From NCBI GenBank assembly GCA_030603665.1, contig JAUVXJ010000002.1:1-64000 (forward strand): a stretch of 64,000 nucleotides of DNA, written 5' to 3'. The notes under the pieces were generated by a model that saw nothing but the letters and a program-made list of their open reading frames with translations, made no database searches and had not been told where the DNA came from. The position numbers were made by a program, and so were the translations under genes. This document shows positions 44,274 to 53,216 of this stretch, piece after piece. This DNA is from Chloroflexota bacterium. Its GTDB lineage: Bacteria > Chloroflexota > Anaerolineae > UBA7937 > B3-Chlor. The first letter of the stretch is position 1. Every line of letters begins with the position of its first letter.

Positions 44274-45719
44274 TCAGTGCTGTACGAGTGTCCCAGTGCT
44301 TATGGCGAAGAGGTCCTGCACGACCGTGTCATAGTCGACCACCCCACCACGATTGCTCTCGCGTTCTGAGATCTTTTCTCTGTGGAATTCGAGGATCTCT
44401 GTCCCGAAGGGCAGGCTGCCGTGGTCTAGGTACCTCACTGCTCCCTTGAGGTCTCTCACTCCAATTACCTTGCCAGCTACGTGCTGATTGGTGGCAAATA
44501 CCTGGTCCAGCACACCGACCTCGGTGGCTTTCACTGCCCCAAGAATAATATCACCCTCACCCATCTCAAGGACCTTATCGACGATGGCCTTTGTCTCCGC
44601 GACCTGCATTCTCTTCTCGGTGTCCATCGCGTCGTGGTCAAGTTCCAGACTCTGGTCCTTGACCATGTTCACCACTATCTTGCCCGCTCGCAGACTGGCA
44701 GCATTGGCCTCTTTCCCTGGTATCGTCACCGCCTCTTGCATTGTCTTGACGTGAACCACCTGAACTCGCCCCACGACGGAAGCCACCACTCCCAGGCAGA
44801 TGGCGGCTAGTGCCTCATAGGGGTCTTCGGGGAACTTGCCCGACCACGATGTGGCGACCACGCTCAACGTAACGTCGTCATATCCCAGTTGGTGCAGGTA
44901 CTCCTCGCACACCTGGGGCAGGGCCATCATCGCGGCCGCGTCTTGAACGAAGTTCCCCTGCGTATGGACCATGAGGCTCATGTTCTTAACCCCCTGCTCC
45001 GCAGCGACCAGGGCGTCCACCACGGTTGCCGCATGCAGCAGACTATTCGGGGTCAGCACACCCACTCCGCCGGATATCTCAGGGAGCATGGGGACACCTG
45101 CCTCTTCATACCTTCCCATCAATGCGTAGTTGTACTGGTAGTTACGTATCGTTGTCTCCAGCGGCACACGCTTGCTGAACTGTGAGAAGGAGATGAAGCC
45201 GGCGCCCGAAGATGCTGAAAACCCAGAGGCTAGTCCCATCTCAAGGATCAGCCTCCAGTCCGGCGCCACGCCTCGTATCTGAAGGGGACGGCCTACCGCC
45301 CCGGTGAGCTTTCTCGTGGTGGCCACACCATAGTGCACGACGGGGAACCCATTGAGGAACCACTCGCCTGTCCTATGACTCTTCTCAATGGCCGCCTCAG
45401 CTGCCTGATATTGGTGAGTTCTCGTCAAGCTGTCGATGATCACCCCAAAAAGGTCGCACTGTCCTTCTTCCTGCAAGACCTTGAGGTACTCCGTTTGCTC
45501 GTCTACCGAGGGCACACCGGTGTCGCTCCGGGTCAGCATCGCGCCGGTCTCCTTGGCCAGTGCCAGCTGCCTGGCGTAGTTCTTGGCCGGCGGGAGAGTC
45601 TTGTTGAACTCGACCGCTTCGTCGAAGTCAACCTGCGCTCCTGTGTGCCACATGGACAGCACTTCCTCCCGCTGCCGCCCAAACTCCTCGTCGCTCAGTC
45701 TCTTGTTCGCTACCGCCAC
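44274..45719 (-). CDS. glmE: Glutamate-mutase-like (methylaspartate mutase) epsilon subunit
   Basis: The 481-residue protein aligns with GlmE/MutE, the TIM-barrel subunit of adenosylcobalamin-dependent glutamate mutase, from its start (LSDEEFGRQREEVLSMW) through WFLNGFPVVHYG and KEANAASLRAGKIVVNM. From recall of the Clostridium cochlearium enzyme, two of the substrate-gripping arginines are kept (Arg100, Arg149), but Arg66 is Asp and Glu171 is Ser. The carbon-skeleton substrate may therefore not be glutamate. The start is GTG with GAGGAGG upstream. It follows the B12-binding subunit by 15 bp. No glmL reactivase or methylaspartate ammonia-lyase is in the window. Confidence 0.85.
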   Translation of the reverse strand: MAVANKRLSDEEFGRQREEVLSMWHTGAQVDFDEAVEFNKTLPPAKNYARQLALAKETGAMLTRSDTGVPSVDEQTEYLKVLQEEGQCDLFGVIIDSLTRTHQYQAAEAAIEKSHRTGEWFLNGFPVVHYGVATTRKLTGAVGRPLQIRGVAPDWRLILEMGLASGFSASSGAGFISFSQFSKRVPLETTIRNYQYNYALMGRYEEAGVPMLPEISGGVGVLTPNSLLHAATVVDALVAAEQGVKNMSLMVHTQGNFVQDAAAMMALPQVCEEYLHQLGYDDVTLSVVATSWSGKFPEDPYEALAAICLGVVASVVGRVQVVHVKTMQEAVTIPGKEANAASLRAGKIVVNMVKDQSLELDHDAMDTEKRMQVAETKAIVDKVLEMGEGDIILGAVKATEVGVLDQVFATNQHVAGKVIGVRDLKGAVRYLDHGSLPFGTEILEFHREKISERESNRGGVVDYDTVVQDLFAISTGTLVQH

Positions 45720-45734
45720 GTTGCCTCCTCATTC

Positions 45735-46160
45735 CTATCCCGCGAAATCAGCTTCCAGATCCGCAACAACCTGTGCTACCTGAACATCCGGCGGATACAC
45801 CGCGTCGACACCAGCCTCCTTGAACTTGGCCTCCACGTCTTCCCACCTGGAGTCGCCGATCATCAGCTGTCCTCCTAAGTAGAGTCGGATGCCCTGCAGT
45901 CCCGCCTCGTCGCACTTTTCTCTCAACCCGGGTAGTAGGGCATCGGCGTGCCCACTCAGCGAGGATACCAAGATCGCATCGGCTCTGCTTTCCACGGCCG
46001 CGCTGACGAACTCATCCTGCGAGACCTGTGCTCCTAGAGCTACCACGTCGAACCCCGCCTTTCTCAGCGCATGTTCCAGGATGCGAATGCCGGCGATGTG
46101 CACATCCTCTCCTATCAACCCGGTGACCAGTGTTCCCTTCGGTGCTTCACTTCCGCTCAT
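45735..46160 (-). CDS. glmS: B12-binding (sigma) subunit of a glutamate-mutase-like enzyme
   Basis: The 141-residue cobalamin-binding Rossmann protein has the DxHxxG motif (EDVHIAGIRIL, with the cobalt-coordinating His), VSSLSGH as the SxL loop and YLGGQL as the GG motif, spaced as in GlmS/MutS. The ATG has GGAGGT six bases upstream. It forms the two-component mutase with the next gene and lies between it and the zinc dehydrogenase, probably in one operon. Confidence 0.92.
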   Translation of the reverse strand: MSGSEAPKGTLVTGLIGEDVHIAGIRILEHALRKAGFDVVALGAQVSQDEFVSAAVESRADAILVSSLSGHADALLPGLREKCDEAGLQGIRLYLGGQLMIGDSRWEDVEAKFKEAGVDAVYPPDVQVAQVVADLEADFAG

Positions 46161-46267
46161 CGTCGACCTCCATATTCAGCCATCTATCTCGTACCGCACC
46201 GTTTGGTCATCAGACCCTAGTTCGGTATTGGTTGCCGCACGCATCAGGCAGTTCGCCTCATCCCTCC

Positions 46268-47359
46268 TCACTGGCGCACCACGACCTGGGCCGGGTTTAT
46301 CGCTCCATACTGCGCCTTGTTCCCCGTTATCTCGAAGGCTCGCGGAACCTCTTCGATCCCCTCCAGCGTGTGGGTGACCAGGGGTGACAACTGCACGCGC
46401 CCAGACTGTACTAGCTCAATGGCGTAGTTGATTAGCTTCCGAGTACAGTTCGTCTGCCCACGATACTGGATGCCTCTTAGTCCAATAAGGCCGGCTGGCA
46501 ACGTCGCCGCCGGTTCCAGCATGCCAACTTGCATGATCCTCCCTTGGTCCCGGACCATGGTCAGGGCTTGACTGAGTGTCGTACTGCCAGCCAGGCCGTG
46601 CTGTGCGCTACCGCCTGCACACTCGAAGACCACATCCGCTCCCAGCCCCCCTGTGGCGTCCTTCACTGCCTCAACGGGATCCGTCTCAGCGGCGTTGACC
46701 ACGACATCCGCTCCGAGCTGGCCAGACAACGAAAGTGTGTCCTCACGCACGTCGACAGCTATGGCCTTGCCCGCCCCGCAGCATCGAGTCACCTGCATGA
46801 TATTGAGGCCCATCACCCCCTGGCCCAGGATGACCACAGTGTCGCCCATCTCGACGTCCGCGCCATGGACATCAGCCACGGCCCCCGCCAGGGGCTGCAT
46901 CGCTGCGCCCTCGCTGTCTGTCATGGAGTCCGGGATACTGGTAACGCTTTCCCCAGGCAAAAGAACGTACTCGGCCAGACATCCTGGGATGTCCACGCCC
47001 AAGACCGGGCCTTTTCGGCACAGGGCTTCCAGGCCAGATCGGCACAGGCCACACTCATGGCATGCAGCTCTCTGCCAGTAGATCACCCGGTCGCCCACCT
47101 TGACATGGTTTACACCTTCACCCACGTCGGTGACGTCACCACAGAATTCGTGCCCGAACATCTGCCGTGGGACCGCCTCCTTGAGCAGTTTCTCCACAGG
47201 GCTGCCAACGCTCACGAAGTGCCCCTGGGCCCACTGCACCTCGGTGACGCTAGGTTGAATCGTCCTCAACCGCACCAGCACCCAGCCAGGCGTCACATCG
47301 GGCAGGGGAACCTCGTCGAGCCTCATGTCGTTCACGCCATGCATTCGCCAAGCCTTCAT
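46268..47359 (-). CDS. Zinc-type medium-chain dehydrogenase (threonine-dehydrogenase-like)
   Basis: The 363-residue protein has the MDR landmarks GHEFCGDVTDVGEGV, the structural-zinc Cys cluster CHECGLCRSGLEALC, and a Rossmann site (VVILGQGVMGLNIMQV) with Asp in AVDVREDT, suggesting NAD. The catalytic-zinc Cys of the usual GICGTD stretch is replaced (QPSVTEVQ, Ser37), so the metal site is unusual. It probably oxidises a hydroxy-compound made in the mutase pathway; the substrate is unknown. GAGGTAG lies ahead of the ATG. Confidence 0.8.
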   Translation of the reverse strand: MKAWRMHGVNDMRLDEVPLPDVTPGWVLVRLRTIQPSVTEVQWAQGHFVSVGSPVEKLLKEAVPRQMFGHEFCGDVTDVGEGVNHVKVGDRVIYWQRAACHECGLCRSGLEALCRKGPVLGVDIPGCLAEYVLLPGESVTSIPDSMTDSEGAAMQPLAGAVADVHGADVEMGDTVVILGQGVMGLNIMQVTRCCGAGKAIAVDVREDTLSLSGQLGADVVVNAAETDPVEAVKDATGGLGADVVFECAGGSAQHGLAGSTTLSQALTMVRDQGRIMQVGMLEPAATLPAGLIGLRGIQYRGQTNCTRKLINYAIELVQSGRVQLSPLVTHTLEGIEEVPRAFEITGNKAQYGAINPAQVVVRQ

Positions 47360-47565
47360 TGCCTACTACCTCATCGAGTTATCTTGCGGCACGCTCATTT
47401 ACCACTCCCGAGGAGCTCTACCCCCTCGCTCACAGTACTTCATGATACCCAGCAGAAAGCGCCGGAGAGATGTCTGTTGCGCACACCGCGGGATCGTGGT
47501 GAGGGCCACCCTAGGGGTGATTTCCCGCAGCTTCCAAGTCCCAACCCGGCCTACCAGTACCGGCT

Positions 47566-48693
47566 CTATTCGATCACGAACAGACCGTCTGTGTTGGAAT
47601 AGGTGGTCAGTATCTCCGGCGTATCGTCTGTGACGAGAACCAGGTCCTCGACCTGATACCCACCCAAGTCTTTGTCGTCCAGATATGCTGGCTCAACGCA
47701 GATCAGCATGTCCGGACGCAGCTCTGCAGTGTTGTATGGCTGAAGCATCGGGAACTCGTGGCCAGCCAAACCGAACCCATGTCCTACATGTGGGAGGCTA
47801 TAGTCGATCCCCGCCTTGGCATAGGCATCCACACAGTATTGGTATACATCACACGCTCGCACTCCCGGCTTCAGCTGCTCGACGGCACCCCTCTGGACCA
47901 CCATGTGCTTCCGATACATCTCTTTCTGCCTATCGGAGGGTTCGCCCACCACAGCCATGCGGGCCACATCCGAGCAGTAACCGCTGAAGTCAGCGCCGAT
48001 GTCCACCCGGATCAAGTCTCCCGGCTCCAACGGCTTGGATCGTACTTCAGGATGAGCCAGATGACTCTGGTCGCCCGTACCCACTATGGCAAAGCGCATA
48101 TCATTGGCGCCAAGCCCCGCCACCTTGTCTAGGATCAGTTCCAGGAGATCCTTGTCCGTGTCGCCTGCCTTGGTCTCCCCGAAAGCCTCGATGATCGCCC
48201 GTTCGGCAGCCAGATTGACCTGACCAAACTTGTCGATCTCCCCCTTGGTCTTGATACTCCTGACCTGCTCCAACAGATCGTCGCATCCCTCGATTCTCGC
48301 CTCGGGCAGTAGTTCGAGTAGCTGCTCATGGTATGCCGCGGTGAGATACCGCTTCTCAATGCCAATCCGCCCACGAGCAAGCCCTCTCTCCATCAATACC
48401 TCAGCCAGCAGATCCATCGGCGAGCGAACGAACTCCCGGTAGTATCGAATGTCCTCAATCCAAGACTCGTTCTTGACCAGCCCCCTCTCGATGTTGCAGA
48501 CGAGTATCGCATCCTCACCGTCTTTGGGCAACAGCGTCATGGCCAGGCGGTCGGGGATCGAGGTCTGCGTCGAAATCACCGCACCCGACGTATAGATCAC
48601 GTTGGTCTGGGAAACTGCAACCACCGCATCCAGCCCGCTTTCGGCCAGGCGGCCCTGGAACTCAGCCTCGTTCATCAACTTCTCTCTGGTCAT
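47566..48693 (-). CDS. M24 metallopeptidase (Xaa-Pro aminopeptidase/prolidase-like)
   Basis: The 375-residue protein has a creatinase N-terminal domain and an M24 domain with all five metal ligands: Asp in RVDIGADF and in YCSDVAR, His in VGHGFGL, Glu in CVEPAY and in QVEDLVLV. It most likely cleaves X-Pro or X-Pro-like peptides in the cytoplasm. ATG 48693 has GGAGGT six bases upstream. It is a sister of the next gene and shares the operon. Confidence 0.88.
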   Translation of the reverse strand: MTREKLMNEAEFQGRLAESGLDAVVAVSQTNVIYTSGAVISTQTSIPDRLAMTLLPKDGEDAILVCNIERGLVKNESWIEDIRYYREFVRSPMDLLAEVLMERGLARGRIGIEKRYLTAAYHEQLLELLPEARIEGCDDLLEQVRSIKTKGEIDKFGQVNLAAERAIIEAFGETKAGDTDKDLLELILDKVAGLGANDMRFAIVGTGDQSHLAHPEVRSKPLEPGDLIRVDIGADFSGYCSDVARMAVVGEPSDRQKEMYRKHMVVQRGAVEQLKPGVRACDVYQYCVDAYAKAGIDYSLPHVGHGFGLAGHEFPMLQPYNTAELRPDMLICVEPAYLDDKDLGGYQVEDLVLVTDDTPEILTTYSNTDGLFVIE

Positions 48694-48722
48694 CACCTAC
48701 CTCCATCAACCATAACCGGCGC

Positions 48723-49841
48723 CTACACCTCGATGGTGAGTATCTCCGACGTGTCGTACATATCTGACAGTACCTCGCTGCCAGTGTCGGTTATTCGAAT
48801 CAGGTCCTCGATGTGGAACACGCCTACGCCCGGCACGGGGAAGCGTGGCTCGATGCAGAAGGTCATATTGGGCTCCAGCTCACTCCGGTCGTAGGGCTGA
48901 ATGATAGGGCTTTCGTGAATGCCTATTCCAACCCCATGTCCGATGTGGGGTCCCACTTCATTGAGGGGTAGCCCTTCCTCCTCGAAGTAGTCGAACGCCC
49001 GCCAGTACACGTCGCAGGCGCGCACGCCAGGCCTCATGAAGTCGACCAGCCTCTTCTGCACCCGCCATCGTCCGCGATAGAGATCCCGCACCTCTGGATT
49101 GGGATCGCCTACGACGGCCGTCCGGCCAATGTCGTGGTAGTAGCCCTCGTACCGACCCACGAAATCGATCCTGACGACCTCACCTGGCTTTATCTTCTTG
49201 CCTCCCACCTCACTGTGTGGCGGTGTGTCGCCAGAGGCGAAGGAACTCCGCGACCTGCTCGCGCCCAGCGCGGCGGCTTTCCCCGTGACAGTGTCTAGCA
49301 CCGCCTTGTGGGTCATACCCACTTTGACCTCCGCGAATCCATCGTGGATGGCTTGCTCCGCGATGTGGAACGCCTTTCTCAGAGTGACGATTTCCTCCTC
49401 CGTCTTACACGCCCGTACGTTCGCCACAGCCTCATCGCATGCCACATAACCTGCGGTGGGGACAAGGGCTAGCAGTTCCTCCTGCTGAGCGGCGGTCAGG
49501 CTCATCTTCTCTAGGCCGATGGTCTTCCGCGCTAGTCCCCGTTCCTTGAGTACTTCGGCGAGCAACTCCATGGGAGACTGAGCGAATTCCACGTAGGAAT
49601 GAACATCTTGAATCCAGGACTTCTCCTTAACCCATGATTCATCGATGTTGCAGACCCCCAAAGTGGGCGAGCCCTCTCTGGGCCAAAGCACGAACGGGAT
49701 CCGCTCCCAGCCCAAGGCCGAGTAGACGGCGGTGCCAGAGAAGTACTGGATGTTTTCCGCCGACGCCACGACCAGAGCGTCGGCACCGGTCTGGTCAAAC
49801 GCCTCCTGGAGCTTCTCATGGTTGATCCTATCTGTCTTCAT
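48723..49841 (-). CDS. M24 metallopeptidase (Xaa-Pro aminopeptidase/prolidase-like)
   Basis: The 372-residue paralog of the preceding M24 gene has complete ligands: Asp in RIDFVGRY and YYHDIGR, His in IGHGVGI, Glu in CIEPRF and HIEDLIR. Its close kinship and adjacency suggest tandem duplication. ATG 49841 follows AGGAAGG; an upstream in-frame TTG would add seven residues. It is the first gene of the minus-strand catabolic operon, with a promoter about 590 bp upstream. Confidence 0.88.
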   Translation of the reverse strand: MKTDRINHEKLQEAFDQTGADALVVASAENIQYFSGTAVYSALGWERIPFVLWPREGSPTLGVCNIDESWVKEKSWIQDVHSYVEFAQSPMELLAEVLKERGLARKTIGLEKMSLTAAQQEELLALVPTAGYVACDEAVANVRACKTEEEIVTLRKAFHIAEQAIHDGFAEVKVGMTHKAVLDTVTGKAAALGASRSRSSFASGDTPPHSEVGGKKIKPGEVVRIDFVGRYEGYYHDIGRTAVVGDPNPEVRDLYRGRWRVQKRLVDFMRPGVRACDVYWRAFDYFEEEGLPLNEVGPHIGHGVGIGIHESPIIQPYDRSELEPNMTFCIEPRFPVPGVGVFHIEDLIRITDTGSEVLSDMYDTSEILTIEV

Positions 49842-50428
49842 ATCCTTCCTTTCCCTCTTCAACTATCTGAGCGAGCACCTACTACTGCAGGGACAACCTT
49901 CCGGATCAACGGAGTTCTTGCCGGAATCCCTCCCGCATCAGACGCGCTCAGTTCGTGCAAACCCACGGGCACAGGAAAGGCACGGGGCTCGTTCTCCGGG
50001 CCTCTCGAGCTCCGCGTCGCTCAGCCCCGGCGACCGTATCGGCCCGTGACGCGCCCCGTCATTCGGACCGTCAACTACCCTTCAACAGTCGCGACACAAC
50101 CAGGCACATCACAGGGCTCGCGCGCACCAGAGACAAGAGCTACGCCCATGTTTGGCAGCATCCCGGAGAGTGCATATTCCCTCGGAGCTGCTCTCCCAGA
50201 TCGGAGCGGACGCCTTTCTGCGTCCATCCTATCGCCCACGGAATCTCACTCATGGCGAGTGGCACGCCATCCGGAATCCATCGCAGCAAGACCACCCCGC
50301 CCGAGGACACGCCCACCAGACTTAGATAGACTCCGCCCTTGCTGGACCTCCGCCACCCGCCTGCAAACAGGCGATACCTAGGGATCCATCGTTGGCGTTG
50401 GTGAAGTCGTTCACTGCACCCTATACAA

Positions 50429-50457
50429 CTTATAACACCGCTTGTACAATCTGTCAA
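50429..50457 (-). promoter_or_regulatory. Sigma-70 promoter of the M24/mutase operon
   Basis: On the minus strand TTGACA (50452-50457) and TATAAG (50429-50434) are 17 bp apart. The 8-bp palindrome TTGTACAA lies inside the spacer (50442-50449), a possible repressor site. Confidence 0.7.
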
Positions 50458-50582
50458 GCCCCGCTCTTCCCTCCTACTCCCTTCTTGACCGTTGTCCAGC
50501 GGCCAGCGACGGTGCTGCAGACGGTCTGGCACTTTACAGATTGGTAAATCGACCCCGTCTCATGCCCGAGCATTCGTTGGAG

Positions 50583-50596
50583 TGTTCGCGCGAACA
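50583..50596. promoter_or_regulatory. Palindromic operator candidate
   Basis: TGTTCGCGCGAACA is a perfect 14-bp palindrome midway between the two divergent promoters. A dimeric repressor site is inferred; its arms run opposite to the GAAC-N4-GTTC LexA box. Confidence 0.4.
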
Positions 50597-50728
50597 GCCT
50601 CGTGTTTCACACTATGTGACCCTACTGCGTCGATGCGAGCCTCGGTACCGCCGCGGCTCTCTCGCATCGATGGAGGTAATAGATCCATCGTCGGGCCAAG
50701 CGAGATTCACATATGGTCCCCAGCTAGC

Positions 50729-50758
50729 TTGACATGATTGCCTTCATTGTGCTATGCT
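50729..50758 (+). promoter_or_regulatory. Sigma-70 promoter of the OCD-BCAT operon
   Basis: TTGACA (50729-50734) and TATGCT (50753-50758), spacer 18 bp, facing the gene at 51146. Confidence 0.6.
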
Positions 50759-51094
50759 CCAACGCGGAGCGCGCACTGTCTGCTGCGGGAGCAGCTTCGG
50801 CACCATAGCTTCGTGGGCGTGCTTCCCTCGAGCGCGGCCAAGGATCGGTGGCCGATGACCATTCCCCCATCATATCAGCGCGATCTCGGGTGGTCTGGTA
50901 GCTCGGCTCGATTTACCGGTGCCACACAAGCATGGTTGCTGGCTCGTGGCAGGGGTACCCGGCAAGGCGCGATGAGAGACCGTCCTCCTGTCCCGGCCTA
51001 CTGTCAGTCCGCCAGGCCTCGCTGGGGCCATTGGTTTTCAGGCCCAGCCGGCGCCCGGGGAGCAGAACCCGGGCCACAATCCGTGTGAACTCGT

Positions 51095-51114
51095 CCCTCG
51101 CGGTGGCGCGAGGG
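51095..51114 (+). promoter_or_regulatory. GC-rich leader hairpin before the OCD-like gene
   Basis: CCCTCGCG-GTGG-CGCGAGGG forms a perfect 8-bp stem with a 4-base loop, ending about 15 bases before the AAGGAGGT ribosome site. It has no T-run, so it is not a plain terminator; it may affect translation or mRNA stability. Confidence 0.45.
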
Positions 51115-51145
51115 CTCATAACCTTGTAGAAGGAGGTCAGTTGCA

Positions 51146-52105
51146 ATGAGATTGCTGACGCGAGCGGATCTCGAATCTGTCCTAACCATGGGTGAAACCA
51201 TCGCCGTGGTTGAGGACGCCTTTGCCGAATACGCACGGGGCAACGTCCGCATGCCCTTGCGGATCGCCGTCCAAATGCCCGAGTACGATAACGGCATGCA
51301 CGGCGTGATGCATGGGTACGTGGGTGGCGAGGTCGACGCCCTGGCCATCAAGGCGGCCCGGCTGGGTGGCGGTGGCAAGATATGGGTCTTCCTCTTCAAC
51401 CCCGAAGATGGGGCGATCCGATCCCTGATGGATGGTGGCTCTATCACCGCCTTGCGCACCGCCGCCGTCTGCGGCGTAGCCGCCAAGTACCTGGCCCGCT
51501 CAGATGCGGAGGTGCTTGGACTTTTCGGCGCAGGCAAGCAGGGCCGAACCCACGTCGCAGCCATCAACGAGGTGAGGCCCCTGAGCCTTGTCAAGGTCTT
51601 CGACCTCGTCCCTGGCAAGGCCGCCGAATTCGCCAAGGAAGTGAGTGCCAAGCTTGGCATTGAGGTAGTCGAGGCAGACGACCCCATGTCGGCCGTGACT
51701 GGCTCTGACATGGTCTCCGTCACTGCGAGCACGAAGGCCCCTGTGTTCGAGGGGAAGTGGCTCGAGAAGGGGATGCACGTCACCTCCATTGGCTCGCATG
51801 GCCCTCAGGTCCAGGAGATCGACAGCGATACGGTCGCGCGGGCCAAGGTGGTGGTGGACAGCAAAGACGCCATCATGGCGGAGGGAGGAGACATCCTCAT
51901 CCCCATTAGCGAGGGCGTCATCTCCGAAGATCACATCTATGCTGAACTCGGCGACCTGGTCACTGGGGCCAAGCCCGGACGAACGAGCGACGATGAGATC
52001 ACTCTCTACAAGTCCGTAGGTTTGGCCCTACAGGACGTGGCCGCTGCGGAAAGAGCATATCGCCTTGCTGAGGAGAAAGGAGTCGGCACGTTGGTGGAGT
52101 TCTAG
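51146..52105 (+). CDS. Ornithine cyclodeaminase/mu-crystallin family protein
   Basis: The 319-residue NAD(P)-dependent protein has the family pattern: MHGVMHGYV, IKAARLGG, SLMDGGSITALRTAAVCGVAAKYLAR (read in parts), the Rossmann-like LGLFGAGKQGRTHVAA, and VTASTKAPVFEGKWLEKGMHVTSIGSHGP. Members include ornithine cyclodeaminase, alanine dehydrogenase and ketimine reductases, which cannot be separated here. AAGGAGGT lies eight bases before the ATG. With the aminotransferase downstream it probably processes an amino acid or imine from the divergent peptidase/mutase pathway. Confidence 0.87.
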   Translation: MRLLTRADLESVLTMGETIAVVEDAFAEYARGNVRMPLRIAVQMPEYDNGMHGVMHGYVGGEVDALAIKAARLGGGGKIWVFLFNPEDGAIRSLMDGGSITALRTAAVCGVAAKYLARSDAEVLGLFGAGKQGRTHVAAINEVRPLSLVKVFDLVPGKAAEFAKEVSAKLGIEVVEADDPMSAVTGSDMVSVTASTKAPVFEGKWLEKGMHVTSIGSHGPQVQEIDSDTVARAKVVVDSKDAIMAEGGDILIPISEGVISEDHIYAELGDLVTGAKPGRTSDDEITLYKSVGLALQDVAAAERAYRLAEEKGVGTLVEF

Positions 52106-52222
52106 GTACTCAGCGGCCGGGCGATTCTCGAGTCGGCGCTTCGCGTGCCGAGCGCCTGGTGTAGCTCCGCCGAGGCAGCGGCCTGGCGGTCAGTGTATGA
52201 GGCGACTGGAAGGAGAGACAAG

Positions 52223-53161
52223 ATGGCAGGACAAGACCCGACGTTGGTCTGGATGAATGGTGAGTTCGTTCAGTGGGACGAAGCAAAGCTTCACGTCACC
52301 ACCGCCGCCGTCCGATTCGGCAGCCGCATATTCGAAGGCATGAGGGCCTACTGGAACGACTCTCAGGAGCAACTGTACATCTTCAAGATGGAAGAGCATC
52401 TCAAGAGGCTCGCCCAATCCATGAAGATGATGCGCATGACGACCGACTACTCGCTCGACGACATCGAGAAAGCGTGCATGGACCTGATGACCAAGAACAA
52501 CGTGCGCGAGGACGTGCATCTCAGCCCGTCGATCTACTTCGGAGAGGGCGAAGCCCTGTTCTCCTACAAGCCGGGCACCGTCGAGGTTGGTGCCTACGCA
52601 GTAACACGCCCGCGAAAGACAATCTTGGGCACAGGCAAAGGCATTCGCGTCTGCGTCAGCTCCTGGACACGCATCTCCGACCGCGATGTCCCTCCACGTA
52701 TCAAGGCTGCGGCCAACTATCAGAACGGGAGGCTGGCGGCGGTGCAGGCCGCGGAAGATGGCTACGACGATGCGATACTCCTGAACGGCTTGGGTAAGGT
52801 CGCCGAAGGTCCAGGAGCCTGTGTGTTCCTCATTCGTGAAGGCACGGCCCTCACCCCCCCTGTGACCGGGGGCATCCTGGAGAGCATCACCAGATCCACT
52901 CTGATGCAGCTGCTTGAGGAGCAGATGTCGGTGCCCGTGGTGGAGCGTGAGATAGACAGGACTGAACTGTACATCGCCGACGAAGTCTGGATGTGCGGGA
53001 GCGCTCTGGAAGTGACGCCCATTTTCTCCGTGGACAAATACCCGGTGGGCGATGGAAAGCTCGGCCCGCTGACGGCTCAGTTGCAGACCGAATACGAAAA
53101 CTGCGTGCGAGGAAAGACCCCCAAGTACTTGGACTGGGTGCTGCCCATCTACAGTTCCTGA
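52223..53161 (+). CDS. Branched-chain amino acid aminotransferase-like (PLP fold class IV)
   Basis: The 312-residue aminotransferase shows RFGSRIFEGMRAYW near the N-terminus, the PLP Lys in PPRIKAAANYQNG, EGPGACVFLI, the phosphate-binding GGILESITRSTLM, and ADEVWMCGSALEVTPI. This matches IlvE-type enzymes. AAGGAG lies eight bases before ATG 52223; the longer frame upstream has no ribosome site. It follows the OCD-like gene by about 120 bp and ends at a strong hairpin. Confidence 0.9.
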   Translation: MAGQDPTLVWMNGEFVQWDEAKLHVTTAAVRFGSRIFEGMRAYWNDSQEQLYIFKMEEHLKRLAQSMKMMRMTTDYSLDDIEKACMDLMTKNNVREDVHLSPSIYFGEGEALFSYKPGTVEVGAYAVTRPRKTILGTGKGIRVCVSSWTRISDRDVPPRIKAAANYQNGRLAAVQAAEDGYDDAILLNGLGKVAEGPGACVFLIREGTALTPPVTGGILESITRSTLMQLLEEQMSVPVVEREIDRTELYIADEVWMCGSALEVTPIFSVDKYPVGDGKLGPLTAQLQTEYENCVRGKTPKYLDWVLPIYSS

Positions 53162-53216
53162 ACCAGACTACTCTCGCATTCAACCGTTTCCCGTATTGTG
53201 GGCTACTCTCCAACGA

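Larger units (their letters stand above)
49842..51145. other. Long divergent intergenic region with two promoters and palindromes
   Basis: About 1.3 kb between divergent catabolic operons without a gene I can support. It holds a minus promoter (50429-50457), a plus promoter (50729-50758), the perfect 14-bp palindrome TGTTCGCGCGAACA (50583-50596), a TCACA-CTA-TGTGA dyad (50607-50619) and a GC-rich hairpin before the plus-strand gene (51095-51114). Both leaders are long (about 590 and 380 bases). Confidence 0.55.

Noticed and set aside
50140-50532. A 130-codon frame in the divergent 1.3-kb gap
   Set aside because: It runs across the -10/-35 elements of the minus promoter, has no clear ribosome site and no recognisable domain.
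50583-50596. LexA box
   Set aside because: The palindrome reads GTTC-N4-GAAC, the reverse arrangement of the GAAC-N4-GTTC SOS box, and no DNA-repair gene is adjacent.
51070-51145. T-box-like leader before the OCD gene (ctcgcggtggcgcgag resembles part of a T-box)
   Set aside because: The order of the conserved GGTGG/ACCGCG stretch is wrong, no specifier loop or T-run terminator is visible, and the hairpin is simply GC-rich.
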